Positions 49,697 through 58,185 of a stretch of DNA of 64,000 nucleotides are shown piece after piece (position 1 is the stretch's first letter; each line of letters starts with the position of its first letter). The translations under genes and the position numbers were made by a program. The stretch is from Microbacterium testaceum. Lineage in GTDB: Bacteria > Actinomycetota > Actinomycetes > Actinomycetales > Microbacteriaceae. Location of the stretch: positions 62,001 through 126,000 of the forward strand of contig NZ_QDFT01000002.1 in assembly GCF_003075375.1 (NCBI RefSeq). Direction: 5' to 3'. The notes under the pieces were generated by a model. The model had not been told where the DNA came from, searched no databases, and was given only the letters and a program-made list of their open reading frames with translations.

Positions 49697-52228
49697 GTGA
49701 CCTCCCTCCTCGACCACGTGCCCGCCGGCGCCGATCCGGATGCCGTCTACCTGGGCTTCGTCGAGTGGGCGGCCTCGCGCGGGCTCACCCTCTACCCCGC
49801 GCAGGACGAGGCCGTCATCGAGATCGTCTCGGGCGCGAACGTCATCCTCTCCACGCCCACCGGCACGGGCAAGTCGCTCGTCGCGGTGGCCGCGCACGCG
49901 GCATCCCTCTCCCGAGGCGGCCGCACCTATTACACGGCGCCGATCAAGGCACTCGTGAGCGAGAAGTTCTTCGCCCTCGTCGACATCTTCGGCGCCGAGA
50001 ACGTCGGCATGGTCACCGGCGACTCGTCGGTCAACTCCGACGCGCCGATCGTGTGCTGCACCGCCGAGATCCTGGCGAACCTCGCCCTGCGTCAGGGGGC
50101 CGACGCGGACGTCGACCAGGTCGTGATGGACGAGTTCCACTACTACGGCGAGGCCGACCGGGGTTGGGCGTGGCAGGTGCCGCTGCTGCTGCTGAATCGG
50201 GCGCAGTTCATCCTCATGTCGGCCACCCTCGGCGACGTCGAGGACATCGCCGACGACCTGTCCCGGCGCACGGGGCGGCCCACGGCCCGCGTGACGGGCG
50301 TGGAGCGGCCCGTACCGCTGCACTTCGAGTACGCCCGCACACCCGTGCACGAGACGGTGCAGGAGCTGCTCGACACCCGGCAGGCCCCCATCTACGTCGT
50401 CCACTTCTCGCAGGCCGCCGCCATGGAGCGCGCCCAGGCGTTGTCGTCGATCCGGATCATCGGGCGCGAGCAGCGCGACGAGATCGCCGAGGCGATCGGC
50501 GGTTTCCGCTTCACCACCGGCTTCGGCAAGACGCTCTCGCGCTACGTCCGCGCGGGCATCGGCGTGCACCACGCGGGCATGCTGCCGCGCTATCGGCGAC
50601 TGGTCGAGACGCTCGCCCAGCGGGGCCTGCTGCGCGTCATCTGCGGCACCGACACCCTCGGCGTGGGGATCAACGTCCCGATCCGCACCGTGCTCATGAC
50701 GGCGCTCACCAAGTACGACGGCACACGCATGCGGCAGCTCTCGGCGCGCGAGTTCCATCAGATCGCCGGACGCGCGGGCCGGGCCGGCTACGACACCGCG
50801 GGCACGGTGGTCGTCATGGCACCCGACCACGAGATCGAGAACGCCGCGCAGATCCTCAAGGCCGGCGACGACCTCAAGAAGCAGAAGAAGATCGTCCGCA
50901 AGAAGGCGCCGCAGGGCTTCGTCAACTGGACCGAGCAGAGCTACGACCGGCTCGTCGCAGCCGAGCCCGAACCCCTGCAGCCCCAGATGAAGCTGAGCGC
51001 CGCAATGCTCATCAACGTCATCGCTCGCGGCGGAGACGTGTTCGGCAACGTCCGCTCCCTCGTCTTCGACAACCACGAGCCACGCGCCCGGCAGTACGAG
51101 CTCGCCCGTCGCGCCATCGCGATCTTCCGCACCCTCGTGCAGGCCGGCGTGGTGGAGGCCGGGGCCGACGGCATCCGTCTCACCGTCGACCTGCAGCCCA
51201 ACTTCGCGCTGAACCAACCGCTGTCGCCGTTCGCGCTCGCCGCGATCGAGATGCTCGACCCCGAGGTGGAGCTCGGAAGGGGACCGGATGCCGCGCCCCC
51301 CGCATCGTCGGTCGGCACCGGCCACTACGCGCTCGACGTCGTCAGCGTCATCGAGGCGACCCTCGACGACCCGCGCCCGATCCTGTCGCAGCAGCAGTTC
51401 CGCGCGCGCGGAGAAGCGGTCGCGGCGATGAAGCGCGAGGGCATCGAGTACGACGAGCGCATGGAGCTGCTCGAGGAGATCACCTGGCCCAAGCCGCTGG
51501 ACGAGCTGCTCGCCCAGGCGTACGAGGTGTTCGCGTCGAGCCAGCCGTGGATCCGCGACTTCGAGCTGTCGCCCAAGTCGGTCGTACGCGACATGTTCGA
51601 GCGGGCCTGCTCGTTCGGCGAGTACGTCTCGCTGTATCAGCTGGCCAGGAGCGAGGGGCTCGTGCTGCGCTACCTCAGCGACGCCTACCGGGCTATCCGC
51701 CAGACGGTGCCGGTCGATGCGCAGACGCCCGACCTGCTCGACCTGATCGCGTGGCTCGGCGAGCTGGTGCGGCAGGTGGACTCGAGCCTGGTCGACGAGT
51801 GGGAGCAGCTGATCAACCCCGCCGACGACCCGGACGCCCCCGTCGTCCCGCCGGCGCCGCCGTCGATCCTCACCAACCGACGCGCGTTCGTCGTTCTCGT
51901 GCGCAACGAGATGTTCCGCCGCGTCCAGCTGGCGGCCCTGCAGCGCGATGACGAGCTGGTCGAGCTCGATGCCGAGGTCGATTGGCCCGGGGTTCTCGAC
52001 CGCTACTTCGACGAGCACGACTCCATCGGGACAGGGGGAGCGGCGCGCTCCTCCGCCCTGGTCGAGATCGACGAGTCGTCGGCGTCGGACGGCGTCTGGC
52101 GCGTCGAGCAGACCATCGACGACCCCGCGGGCGACCACGACTGGCGCATCCGCGCCGAGGTCGACCTCGCCGCCTCGGAAGAAGAGGGCACCGCGATCGT
52201 GCGGGTCACCGAGGTGCTGCGGCTTTGA
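49697..52228 (+). CDS. DEAD/DEAH-box RNA helicase with DUF3516 (Ski2/Mtr4-like)
   Basis: 843 aa. Helicase core: Q-motif-like YPAQDEAV, Walker A TPTGTGKSLVA near residue 57, DEFHYYGEADRGWAWQ (DExH box), motif III MSATLGD, and motif VI HQIAGRAGRAGYDT. The C-terminal ~400 residues form DUF3516, typical of actinobacterial members. Probably unwinds structured RNA in turnover or ribosome metabolism. GTG 49697 has GGTGGAG a few bases upstream. Single gene. Confidence 0.93.
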   Translation: MTSLLDHVPAGADPDAVYLGFVEWAASRGLTLYPAQDEAVIEIVSGANVILSTPTGTGKSLVAVAAHAASLSRGGRTYYTAPIKALVSEKFFALVDIFGAENVGMVTGDSSVNSDAPIVCCTAEILANLALRQGADADVDQVVMDEFHYYGEADRGWAWQVPLLLLNRAQFILMSATLGDVEDIADDLSRRTGRPTARVTGVERPVPLHFEYARTPVHETVQELLDTRQAPIYVVHFSQAAAMERAQALSSIRIIGREQRDEIAEAIGGFRFTTGFGKTLSRYVRAGIGVHHAGMLPRYRRLVETLAQRGLLRVICGTDTLGVGINVPIRTVLMTALTKYDGTRMRQLSAREFHQIAGRAGRAGYDTAGTVVVMAPDHEIENAAQILKAGDDLKKQKKIVRKKAPQGFVNWTEQSYDRLVAAEPEPLQPQMKLSAAMLINVIARGGDVFGNVRSLVFDNHEPRARQYELARRAIAIFRTLVQAGVVEAGADGIRLTVDLQPNFALNQPLSPFALAAIEMLDPEVELGRGPDAAPPASSVGTGHYALDVVSVIEATLDDPRPILSQQQFRARGEAVAAMKREGIEYDERMELLEEITWPKPLDELLAQAYEVFASSQPWIRDFELSPKSVVRDMFERACSFGEYVSLYQLARSEGLVLRYLSDAYRAIRQTVPVDAQTPDLLDLIAWLGELVRQVDSSLVDEWEQLINPADDPDAPVVPPAPPSILTNRRAFVVLVRNEMFRRVQLAALQRDDELVELDAEVDWPGVLDRYFDEHDSIGTGGAARSSALVEIDESSASDGVWRVEQTIDDPAGDHDWRIRAEVDLAASEEEGTAIVRVTEVLRL

Positions 52229-52276
52229 CGGGTTCTCTCATGGATGGGGTGAACTCCGGCGGATTCCCATGTTCAC

Positions 52277-52534
52277 ATGCGGCTGTTCCGGTTACGGTGC
52301 ACTCATGACTGCGACGCACGGCGCCACCTCGTCAACCTCGACACCGATCAGGTGTTGATCGGCCTCGGAGCGGTGCTCTCGACGTCCACCGTGGTGGTTC
52401 TCTGCGGGTTGCGCATCATCTTTCTCGGGGTGGAACGGCGGATGGACCGCCGACTGGCCGAATCAAACCACGCGTCTCATGAGGCCGGGAAGGTCGCCAT
52501 CGTCCTCGGGGAACGACGGATGCCGAGGCCCTGA
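52277..52534 (+). CDS. Possible small single-helix membrane protein
   Basis: Up to 85 aa; unknown. The convincing part is a membrane helix (about residues 27-52) followed by a basic/acidic tail. The first 25 residues, from ATG 52277, are unlike coding sequence. A GTG at 52352 in the same frame would start right before the helix. A 17-codon frame from ATG 52305 (MTATHGATSSTSTPIRC) with TACGGT 6 bases upstream ends overlapping that GTG, so the real layout could be leader peptide plus membrane protein. Its stop lies in the loop of a terminator hairpin shared with dps. Confidence 0.4.
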   Translation: MRLFRLRCTHDCDARRHLVNLDTDQVLIGLGAVLSTSTVVVLCGLRIIFLGVERRMDRRLAESNHASHEAGKVAIVLGERRMPRP

Positions 52535-52548
52535 GGCCCCGGCATCCG
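52517..52548. terminator. Bidirectional hairpin between the small membrane gene and dps
   Basis: Fourteen-bp arms (52517-52530 and 52535-52548) with one G-U-type mismatch and a 4-base loop. The stem contains GGATGCC and GGCATCC. It lies 17 bases after the dps stop. Confidence 0.65.
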
Positions 52549-52564
52549 GTGTGTTCGATCGCGC

Positions 52565-53125
52565 TCAGGACTTGCGGGCGACGCGGTTCTCGGCGCTGAC
52601 CATCCACGACAGCTGCTCGAGACGCTCGAGAACACCGTGCAGGATGTCGGCGCTCGTGGGGTCCTCGTCGTCGACGTCGTCGTGCACGTCGCGGACGGTG
52701 CCGACGACGGCATCCAGACGCTCGGTGATGAGGTCGATGACCTCGGCGGTGTCGACCTCGCCCTGCGGGAACTCCGGCAGGGTGGTGGTCTCGGCGACGG
52801 TGTCGCTGCGGCCGTCGGGCAGGGCGTGCAGCGAACGCATGCGCTCGGCGATCTCATCGCCGAACTCGCGAGCGGCGTCGATGATCTCATCGAGCTGCAG
52901 GTGCGTGTCGCGGAAGTTCTTGCCGACGACGTTCCAGTGCGCCTGCTTGCCCTGGATCGACAGTTCGATCAGGTCGACCAGTACGGCCTGCAGGGCGTCG
53001 GTCAGCTGCTCGGACGCCTGGAAGCCCTTCTCGGCGTTCTGCTCGTCGGTGGTCTCGGGACCGCTGCCTCCGCGCGCGGGGCGACGGCGGTTCTTGGTGG
53101 GGGCGTCCTTGGTGGTGGTGGACAT
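52565..53125 (-). CDS. dps: Dps family DNA-binding/ferritin-like protein
   Basis: 186 aa. A basic, Lys/Arg-rich N-terminal tail (about residues 1-30) may bind DNA. The ferritin-like core has the Dps ferroxidase set: HWNVVGKNFRDTHLQLDEI (His and Asp/Glu) and EFGDEIAERM. It stores iron and protects DNA in stress and stationary phase. ATG 53125 has AAAGGAA upstream. A shared GCAACCCC-N24-TAACGT motif lies upstream, also found at the divergent GH15 gene. Confidence 0.94.
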   Translation of the reverse strand: MSTTTKDAPTKNRRRPARGGSGPETTDEQNAEKGFQASEQLTDALQAVLVDLIELSIQGKQAHWNVVGKNFRDTHLQLDEIIDAAREFGDEIAERMRSLHALPDGRSDTVAETTTLPEFPQGEVDTAEVIDLITERLDAVVGTVRDVHDDVDDEDPTSADILHGVLERLEQLSWMVSAENRVARKS

Positions 53126-53155
53126 GCGCGTTCCTTTCGCTCACGGTCACCAGCG

Positions 53156-53193
53156 ACGTTAGGGCCGCCGGGTCGGCAGCCACCGGGGGTTGC
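53156..53193 (-). promoter_or_regulatory. dps promoter with shared activator-like box
   Basis: On the minus strand GCAACCCC (53193-53186) begins exactly 32 bases before TAACGT (53161-53156). The same two boxes at the same spacing occur at two other promoters in the window. With -10 at TAACGT, GCAACCCC would sit around -44 to -37, a class II activator position. Confidence 0.55.
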
Positions 53194-53259
53194 GGGGGTG
53201 GCGGCGGCGGGTTAGCGGGGTGGAGGACCGGCGTTCCGTAGCCGCTCGGCATCCATCGG

Positions 53260-53297
53260 GCAACCCCGCCCCCGCCGTTCGGGGCCGTTCCTAGCGT
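53260..53297 (+). promoter_or_regulatory. GH15 gene promoter with shared activator-like box
   Basis: GCAACCCC (53260-53267) starts 32 bases before TAGCGT (53292-53297); TAGCGT is 6 bases before GTG 53304, so the transcript is probably leaderless. The 17-mer GCAACCCCGCCCCCGCC is identical to that at 62544-62528 on the minus strand. Confidence 0.55.
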
Positions 53298-53303
53298 GAG
53301 CGT

Positions 53304-55112
53304 GTGCCCCCGACTCCGCCACCGCCCTCCCGGCCCCTCCGCGACTACGCCGCCATCGGCGATGGACGTACGGTCGCGCTGATCGGGCTCGACGGGTCGG
53401 TGGACTGGCTGCCGCTGCCGAACATCCACTCGCGACCCGTGTTCGCGCGTCTGGTCGACGAATCCGCCGGCGGCTGCATCGAACTCGCCCCGGTGGGGGA
53501 GTACACGGTCACGCGCCGTTACGTCCCCCGCACCAACGTGCTCGAGACCACCTTCACCACCGACACGGGCGTGGCGACGGTGACCGACGCGATGGTCACC
53601 GGCATCGCCGGTCGCCTGCCGTGGGCCGAACTGGCGCGACGCGTCGACGGGGTGAAGGGAGAGGTCGAGTTCGCCTGGTGCGTGCAGCCGGGCACGATGC
53701 TGCGTTCCGCGGCGCCGTGGACCGAACGCATCGACGGGTTCTCGATCATGCGCGTCGGACACGTCTCGCTCGCCGTCACCGGTGACGAGCACGGCCTGAA
53801 CGGCGACCCCGACAGCGAGAACGCGAGTATCGACGGCGGCTTCACCACCTCGAAGGGGTCGCGCCACCTGCTCGTCATCGCCGCCACCGAGGGTGAGCCC
53901 CTGCGCATCCCCGACGCGAAGAACGTCGACCGCGGCATCGACCGCACCATCGGCGGCTGGACCATGTGGTCCGACGAGTTCTCGTACGAGGGGCCCTGGG
54001 CCGACGACGTCCAGCGCAGCGCCCTCGCCCTGAAGCTCCTGCTGTTCAGTCCGACGGGCGCCATCGCGGCCGCGGCGACCACCTCTCTTCCCGAGAACCC
54101 GCGCGGCGGCAAGAACTGGGACTACCGCTACGCCTGGGTGCGCGACCTCGCCTACACGGCCCACGCCTGGGTCGGCTTCGGACTGCGCGAAGAGACGCAC
54201 GCCGCGATCTCGTGGCTGCTGCGCACGATCCGCAGGAACGGCCCCGAGGTGCAGGTGATGTACACCCTCGACGGCGACGCCGAGATCGGCCTCGAGAAGC
54301 ACGAAGTGCCCGGCTGGAACGGCAACCAGCCCGTCGTCACCGGCAACCCCGCACAGGGACAGCTGCAACTCGGCGTCTACGGCGACCTCATCGCCCTGTG
54401 CCGCACGTACGTCGAGGCCGGCAACCGCCTCGACACCCAGACCGGCCGGCTGCTCGCCGACGTGGCGGACCGCACGTGCGATCTGTGGCGCCGCGAGGAC
54501 TCCGGCATGTGGGAGCTGCCCGAACTGCGCCACTACACCTCGTCGAAGATGGGCTGCTGGAAGGCCCTCGACGACGCGCAGTGGCTCGCCGACGGCGGCC
54601 ACATCCCCGACAACGGCGACCGCTGGCGCGCCGAACGCGACCGCATCCACCGCTGGGTCGAGGAACGCTGCTGGTCGGACGACCTGCAGGCCTACACCCT
54701 CGCCCCCGGCAGCGACGACCTCGACGCCTCGGTGCTGCTGCACGCGCCCACCGGCTTCGACCGCGGTGAGCGGATGTCGAAGACCCTGGATGCCATCACC
54801 GAACGCCTCACCACCGAGAACCACCTGGTCTACCGGTACACGGGTATGGACCAGGAGGAGCAGACCTTCGTCGCCTGCGCCTTCTGGCGGGCCACCGCGC
54901 TGGCGTGCGTCGGACGCCACGCCGAGGCGATCGAGGCGATGGACGCGCTCGTCGCCCAGGGCAACGACGTCGGCGTCTACTCCGAGATGATCGCCGAGTC
55001 GGACGGCGCCTTCTGGGGCAACCTGCCGCAGGCGCTCAGCCACCTGGCCCTCATCAACGCCGCCCTGGTCATCCGCGACCTGGTCGACGACGCCGATCTC
55101 GGGGATCGCTGA
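53304..55112 (+). CDS. Glycoside hydrolase family 15 protein (trehalase/glucoamylase-like)
   Basis: 602 aa. An N-terminal trehalase-like domain starts RDYAAIGDGRTVALIGLDGS and is followed by an (alpha/alpha)6 barrel with GGKNWDYRYAWVRD, a GH15 hallmark. Candidate catalytic Glu residues are in MWELPELRHYTSSK (about residue 405) and the late GMDQEEQTFVACAFW. Members hydrolyse trehalose, maltose or glucans; the substrate is unknown, but trehalose breakdown would fit a stress gene. GTG 53304 is supported by a leaderless-type TAGCGT box. The SDR gene follows after 62 bp. Confidence 0.92.
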   Translation: MPPTPPPPSRPLRDYAAIGDGRTVALIGLDGSVDWLPLPNIHSRPVFARLVDESAGGCIELAPVGEYTVTRRYVPRTNVLETTFTTDTGVATVTDAMVTGIAGRLPWAELARRVDGVKGEVEFAWCVQPGTMLRSAAPWTERIDGFSIMRVGHVSLAVTGDEHGLNGDPDSENASIDGGFTTSKGSRHLLVIAATEGEPLRIPDAKNVDRGIDRTIGGWTMWSDEFSYEGPWADDVQRSALALKLLLFSPTGAIAAAATTSLPENPRGGKNWDYRYAWVRDLAYTAHAWVGFGLREETHAAISWLLRTIRRNGPEVQVMYTLDGDAEIGLEKHEVPGWNGNQPVVTGNPAQGQLQLGVYGDLIALCRTYVEAGNRLDTQTGRLLADVADRTCDLWRREDSGMWELPELRHYTSSKMGCWKALDDAQWLADGGHIPDNGDRWRAERDRIHRWVEERCWSDDLQAYTLAPGSDDLDASVLLHAPTGFDRGERMSKTLDAITERLTTENHLVYRYTGMDQEEQTFVACAFWRATALACVGRHAEAIEAMDALVAQGNDVGVYSEMIAESDGAFWGNLPQALSHLALINAALVIRDLVDDADLGDR

Positions 55113-55174
55113 CCCGGCGCTCCCCGCACCCGTCGGGACGGTCTCGTCCCGGCATCCCCTCGAAAGGACTCGTC

Positions 55175-56068
55175 ATGACTTCGCAGTACACGTTCACCGA
55201 CCCCTCGAAGCTGTACGCCGACATCGATCCGCAGTCCCAGGATGCGAAGGAGCCCGGCCTCGACGCCGAGCTCACCCCGAAGGCCGCGCTGGGCGAGGAC
55301 ACCTACGTCGGCAGCGACCGACTGAAGGGGCGCAAGGCTCTGATCACCGGCGCCGACAGCGGCATCGGCGCGGCCACCGCGATCGCCTTCGCCCGCGAGG
55401 GCGCCTCGGTCGCCATGTCGTACCTGCCCGAGGAGAAGGTGGATGCCGATCGCATCGCCGGCATCCTGCGCGACGCCGGCGCCACCGTCGTCCAGATCCC
55501 CGGCGACCTGCGCGAGCGCGACTACGCCCGCACCCTCGTGAAGGAAGCGGTCGAGGGCCTCGGCGGACTCGACATCGTCGTGAACAACGGCGGGAAGCAG
55601 CTCTTCAACGAGGACGTCACGACGCTCTCGGACGAGCAGTTCGACGACACGTTCAAGACCAACGTCTACGCGATGTTCTGGATCTGCAAAGAGGCCGTGC
55701 CGCACCTGCAGCCGGGCTCGACCATCATCAACACCACCTCGATCCAGGCGTACTCGCCCGCGCCGATCCTGGTCGACTACGCCTCGACGAAGGCCACGAT
55801 CAACACCTTCACCAAGGCCCTCGGTCAGCAGCTCGCACCCAAGGGCATCCGCGTTAACGCGGTCGCGCCCGGCCCGATCTGGACGCCCCTGCAGGTGACC
55901 GACGGTCAGCCCGACGAGAAGGTCGACGAATTCGGCGAGGAGACCCCTCTCGGCCGCATGGGTCAGCCGGCCGAACTCGCCCCCGCCTACGTGTACCTCG
56001 CGTCGGCGGAGTCGAGCTACGTCATCGGTGAGACGCTGAACGTCAACGGCGGGATGCCGACGCCGTAA
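55175..56068 (+). CDS. SDR-family oxidoreductase
   Basis: 297 aa classical short-chain dehydrogenase with an N-terminal extension of ~45 residues. The NAD(P) motif is TGADSGIGAA near residues 57-66; NNGG is the structural motif; the catalytic triad is Ser in NTTSIQAY, and Tyr/Lys in VDYASTKAT. The C-terminal ETLNVNGGM is typical. The extended type resembles E. coli YghA and general stress SDRs. ATG 55175 has GAAAGGA upstream. Probably co-transcribed with the GH15 gene. Confidence 0.93.
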   Translation: MTSQYTFTDPSKLYADIDPQSQDAKEPGLDAELTPKAALGEDTYVGSDRLKGRKALITGADSGIGAATAIAFAREGASVAMSYLPEEKVDADRIAGILRDAGATVVQIPGDLRERDYARTLVKEAVEGLGGLDIVVNNGGKQLFNEDVTTLSDEQFDDTFKTNVYAMFWICKEAVPHLQPGSTIINTTSIQAYSPAPILVDYASTKATINTFTKALGQQLAPKGIRVNAVAPGPIWTPLQVTDGQPDEKVDEFGEETPLGRMGQPAELAPAYVYLASAESSYVIGETLNVNGGMPTP

Positions 56069-56080
56069 GCATCCGCACGA

Positions 56081-56118
56081 GAAGGGGCCGCCATCCGGAT
56101 TCGGGTGGCGGCCCCTTC
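56081..56118. terminator. Hairpin between SDR and convergent GNAT gene
   Basis: Perfect 13-bp arms (56081-56093 GAAGGGGCCGCCA, 56106-56118) around a 12-base loop, starting 12 bases after the SDR stop. Confidence 0.7.
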
Positions 56119-56172
56119 GGCGTTCCGGGCCGGTCCCGTCGACGGGCTCGAGGACCGGGCGTGAGAGGTGCG

Positions 56173-56637
56173 TCAGTCGGTCAGCGGCTTGCGGTAGAAG
56201 ATCTCGCCGTCGTCCGTGGTCTCGCTGCGGTGGTACCCCTCGCGCTCGTAGAGACGCTGGTTGGCCTCGCTGAGCGCTCCGGTGAACAGTTCGGCCTGGG
56301 CGGCGCCCGCGTCGCGTCCGCGCTGCTCGACCGCCGCCAGCAGGTGGGTGCCCCACCCTTCGCCCTGCTGGTCGGGGGCGATGGCCAGCCGGCCGATGAG
56401 CAGCAGGTCGCCGTCGAGGCGGGCGCGCACCGCCCCCACGATGCGCCCGTCCGCGAGGGCCACGCAGCCCAGGTTGTCGACCAGCTCGGCGTGCAGCTCC
56501 TCCAGCGTCTGCGTGAGCGGCGGCATGTCGGGGTCGCCGTAGATCAGTGCTTCGCTGGCGAATGCGGCGCGCTGGATGGTCAGCACCTCGCCGGCGTCCT
56601 CGGGCGTGATGGGGCGGATGTCGGACGAGTCGGCCAT
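56173..56637 (-). CDS. GNAT-family N-acetyltransferase
   Basis: 154 aa single GNAT domain. The acetyl-CoA loop is IAPDQQGEGWGTHLL near residues 88-102, preceded by beta-strand IGRLA, and followed by NQRLYEREGYHR. Substrate unknown. ATG 56637 has GAGGAGAA upstream; the frame extends to 56709 but lacks a ribosome site there. Convergent with the SDR gene. The small repeat protein lies upstream on the same strand, 92 bp away. Confidence 0.9.
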   Translation of the reverse strand: MADSSDIRPITPEDAGEVLTIQRAAFASEALIYGDPDMPPLTQTLEELHAELVDNLGCVALADGRIVGAVRARLDGDLLLIGRLAIAPDQQGEGWGTHLLAAVEQRGRDAGAAQAELFTGALSEANQRLYEREGYHRSETTDDGEIFYRKPLTD

Positions 56638-56729
56638 CGGGTTCTCCTCGGGGCGGTTCGACACCTTCAGCGCTCGATACCGCGACGCGCACGGGGTGAG
56701 CCCGGGCACGACGCGGTCAGGCGGAAGGC

Positions 56730-57002
56730 TCAGCGATCGCGGTCGGTGTATTCGCCGGGGTTCTCGAGGTCCTCGCGGGATTCGTCGCCGGTCGGGAGCT
56801 CGACGTCGGTGTAGGCCCCCGCCTCGTCGGCGCGGGGGCGGTCCTCGCTGCCGTCGGCGTTCTGCCGGTCGACGTACTCGCCGGGAAGGTCGGCGCTGCC
56901 GCGGTCGGCCGTCCCGTCGGGCAGCTGGACGTCGGTGTACTGCCCCTCTTCGGGTCCGGTGCCGTGTCCCTTGACCTGCTCGTCGTGGTCGTGTTCGGCC
57001 AT
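56730..57002 (-). CDS. Small acidic protein with 21-residue repeats
   Basis: 90 aa. After a 19-residue His/Glu-rich start, three exact 21-residue units begin at residues 20, 41 and 62 and a partial fourth at 83. Each unit opens G-x-Y-[TV]-D (GQYTD, GEYVD, GAYTD, GEYTD); units 1 and 3 continue V-x-L-P. It has no hydrophobic core and is probably disordered. ATG 57002 has AGGAGG upstream, so it is surely translated. TAACGT lies about 27 bases upstream of the Shine-Dalgarno. Function unknown. Confidence 0.82.
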   Translation of the reverse strand: MAEHDHDEQVKGHGTGPEEGQYTDVQLPDGTADRGSADLPGEYVDRQNADGSEDRPRADEAGAYTDVELPTGDESREDLENPGEYTDRDR

Positions 57003-57095
57003 GGCCGCCTCCTGAGTTCGTGGTGATCCGACGTTAGACCCCCGGATGCCGCACCCGCAGCACTCTTGACACGGCGGCCCCGCACGGGACCGCGC

Positions 57096-58100
57096 TCACG
57101 CCGAGAAGATGTCGCGCGCGCGGGGTCGTCGCACCGACGCGACGGCATCCAGGGCGGGCCCGAGCGCGGGGTGACCGAAGACGAAACCGGCCTCGGTCAG
57201 CACGCGGGGGACCGCCCACCGGCTCTTCAGCACGAGCTCGGGTTCGTTGCGCAGCAGGGCCATCGCCGGGTCGAGCATCCAGCGGAACGCCGGCAGGCCG
57301 AACGGCATCCGCGAGACCCGCCGTACCTCGCGCATGAGTTCGCGGTTGTCGCTCACGCCGGGAGCCGACAGGTTGACGGGACCCGCGAGGTCGTCGCGGT
57401 CCCGCAGGAAGCGGACGGATGCCACGACGTCGTCGATGTGGATCCAGCTGAAGCGCTGGTGCCCCCGCGTCCGGTGCCAGGTCGAGCGCACCGGTCCGGT
57501 CGGCCGGGCGCCGATGCCGCGGTACCGGCGGTGCGGGAACCACCAGCTGTCGATCTGCGGACCGCCCAGGCCCAGCCGGCCGAGCGCCAGCAGCATGCGG
57601 GTCGCGGGTCCGTCGCCCAGGACGATGGCCATGCGCAGCGCGACGCGCCGCGTCGCGGCGAGGTCGCCCGCGAAGAACGCCCGCTCCCAGCTCGTCGCGA
57701 CGTCGACCGAGAACCCCTCGCCGATGACGCCGTCGACCTCGTCGTTCCCGCGCGCGGTCTCGTGACGGTAGATCGTGGCGGTCGAGGCGTTCATCCACAC
57801 CCGCGGCGGGTGCGCGGCGGCGGCGACCGCCGCGTGCAGGGCTCGCGTGGTGTCGACGCGGGAGCGCAGGATCTCGTCGCGGTTCGCGTCGGTGTACCGG
57901 CACGACACGATCTTGCCGGCGAGGTTGATCAGCACCTCGGCGCCGTCGACCAGGCGCGCGATCCCGGCATCGTCGCCCCAGACCGCGGAGCCCGAGCGGC
58001 CCACGGTGAAGACGTCGTAGCCGTCGTCCTCGAAGGCGCGGGCCAGCGCGCGGCCGACGAAGCCGCTCGCACCGGCGATGACGACACGGGGTCGGGACAC
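57096..58100 (-). CDS. TIGR01777-family epimerase (DUF1731)
   Basis: 334 aa extended SDR. Rossmann motif GASGFVGRALARAF near residues 10-23. Family features are VLINLAGKIVSCRYT and the C-terminal DUF1731-like PELVLKSRWAVPRVLTEAGF. The catalytic tyrosine may be in STATIYRHE. Substrate unknown. GTG 58100 has GGAGG upstream. Divergent from the membrane protein near 58186. Confidence 0.92.
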   Translation of the reverse strand: MSRPRVVIAGASGFVGRALARAFEDDGYDVFTVGRSGSAVWGDDAGIARLVDGAEVLINLAGKIVSCRYTDANRDEILRSRVDTTRALHAAVAAAAHPPRVWMNASTATIYRHETARGNDEVDGVIGEGFSVDVATSWERAFFAGDLAATRRVALRMAIVLGDGPATRMLLALGRLGLGGPQIDSWWFPHRRYRGIGARPTGPVRSTWHRTRGHQRFSWIHIDDVVASVRFLRDRDDLAGPVNLSAPGVSDNRELMREVRRVSRMPFGLPAFRWMLDPAMALLRNEPELVLKSRWAVPRVLTEAGFVFGHPALGPALDAVASVRRPRARDIFSA

Positions 58101-58185
58101 GGCATCCTCCAGGGGTCGGTGGCCTCAGCCTAGGGGCGCACCCCCGCGCGACGGCGCCGCGCGGGGGACTGACACAATGAGACCC

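Noticed and set aside
49625..52138. 837-codon minus-strand frame opposite the DUF3516 helicase
   Set aside because: Antisense to a helicase with all motifs; Arg/Asp/Glu-biased composition with no domain.
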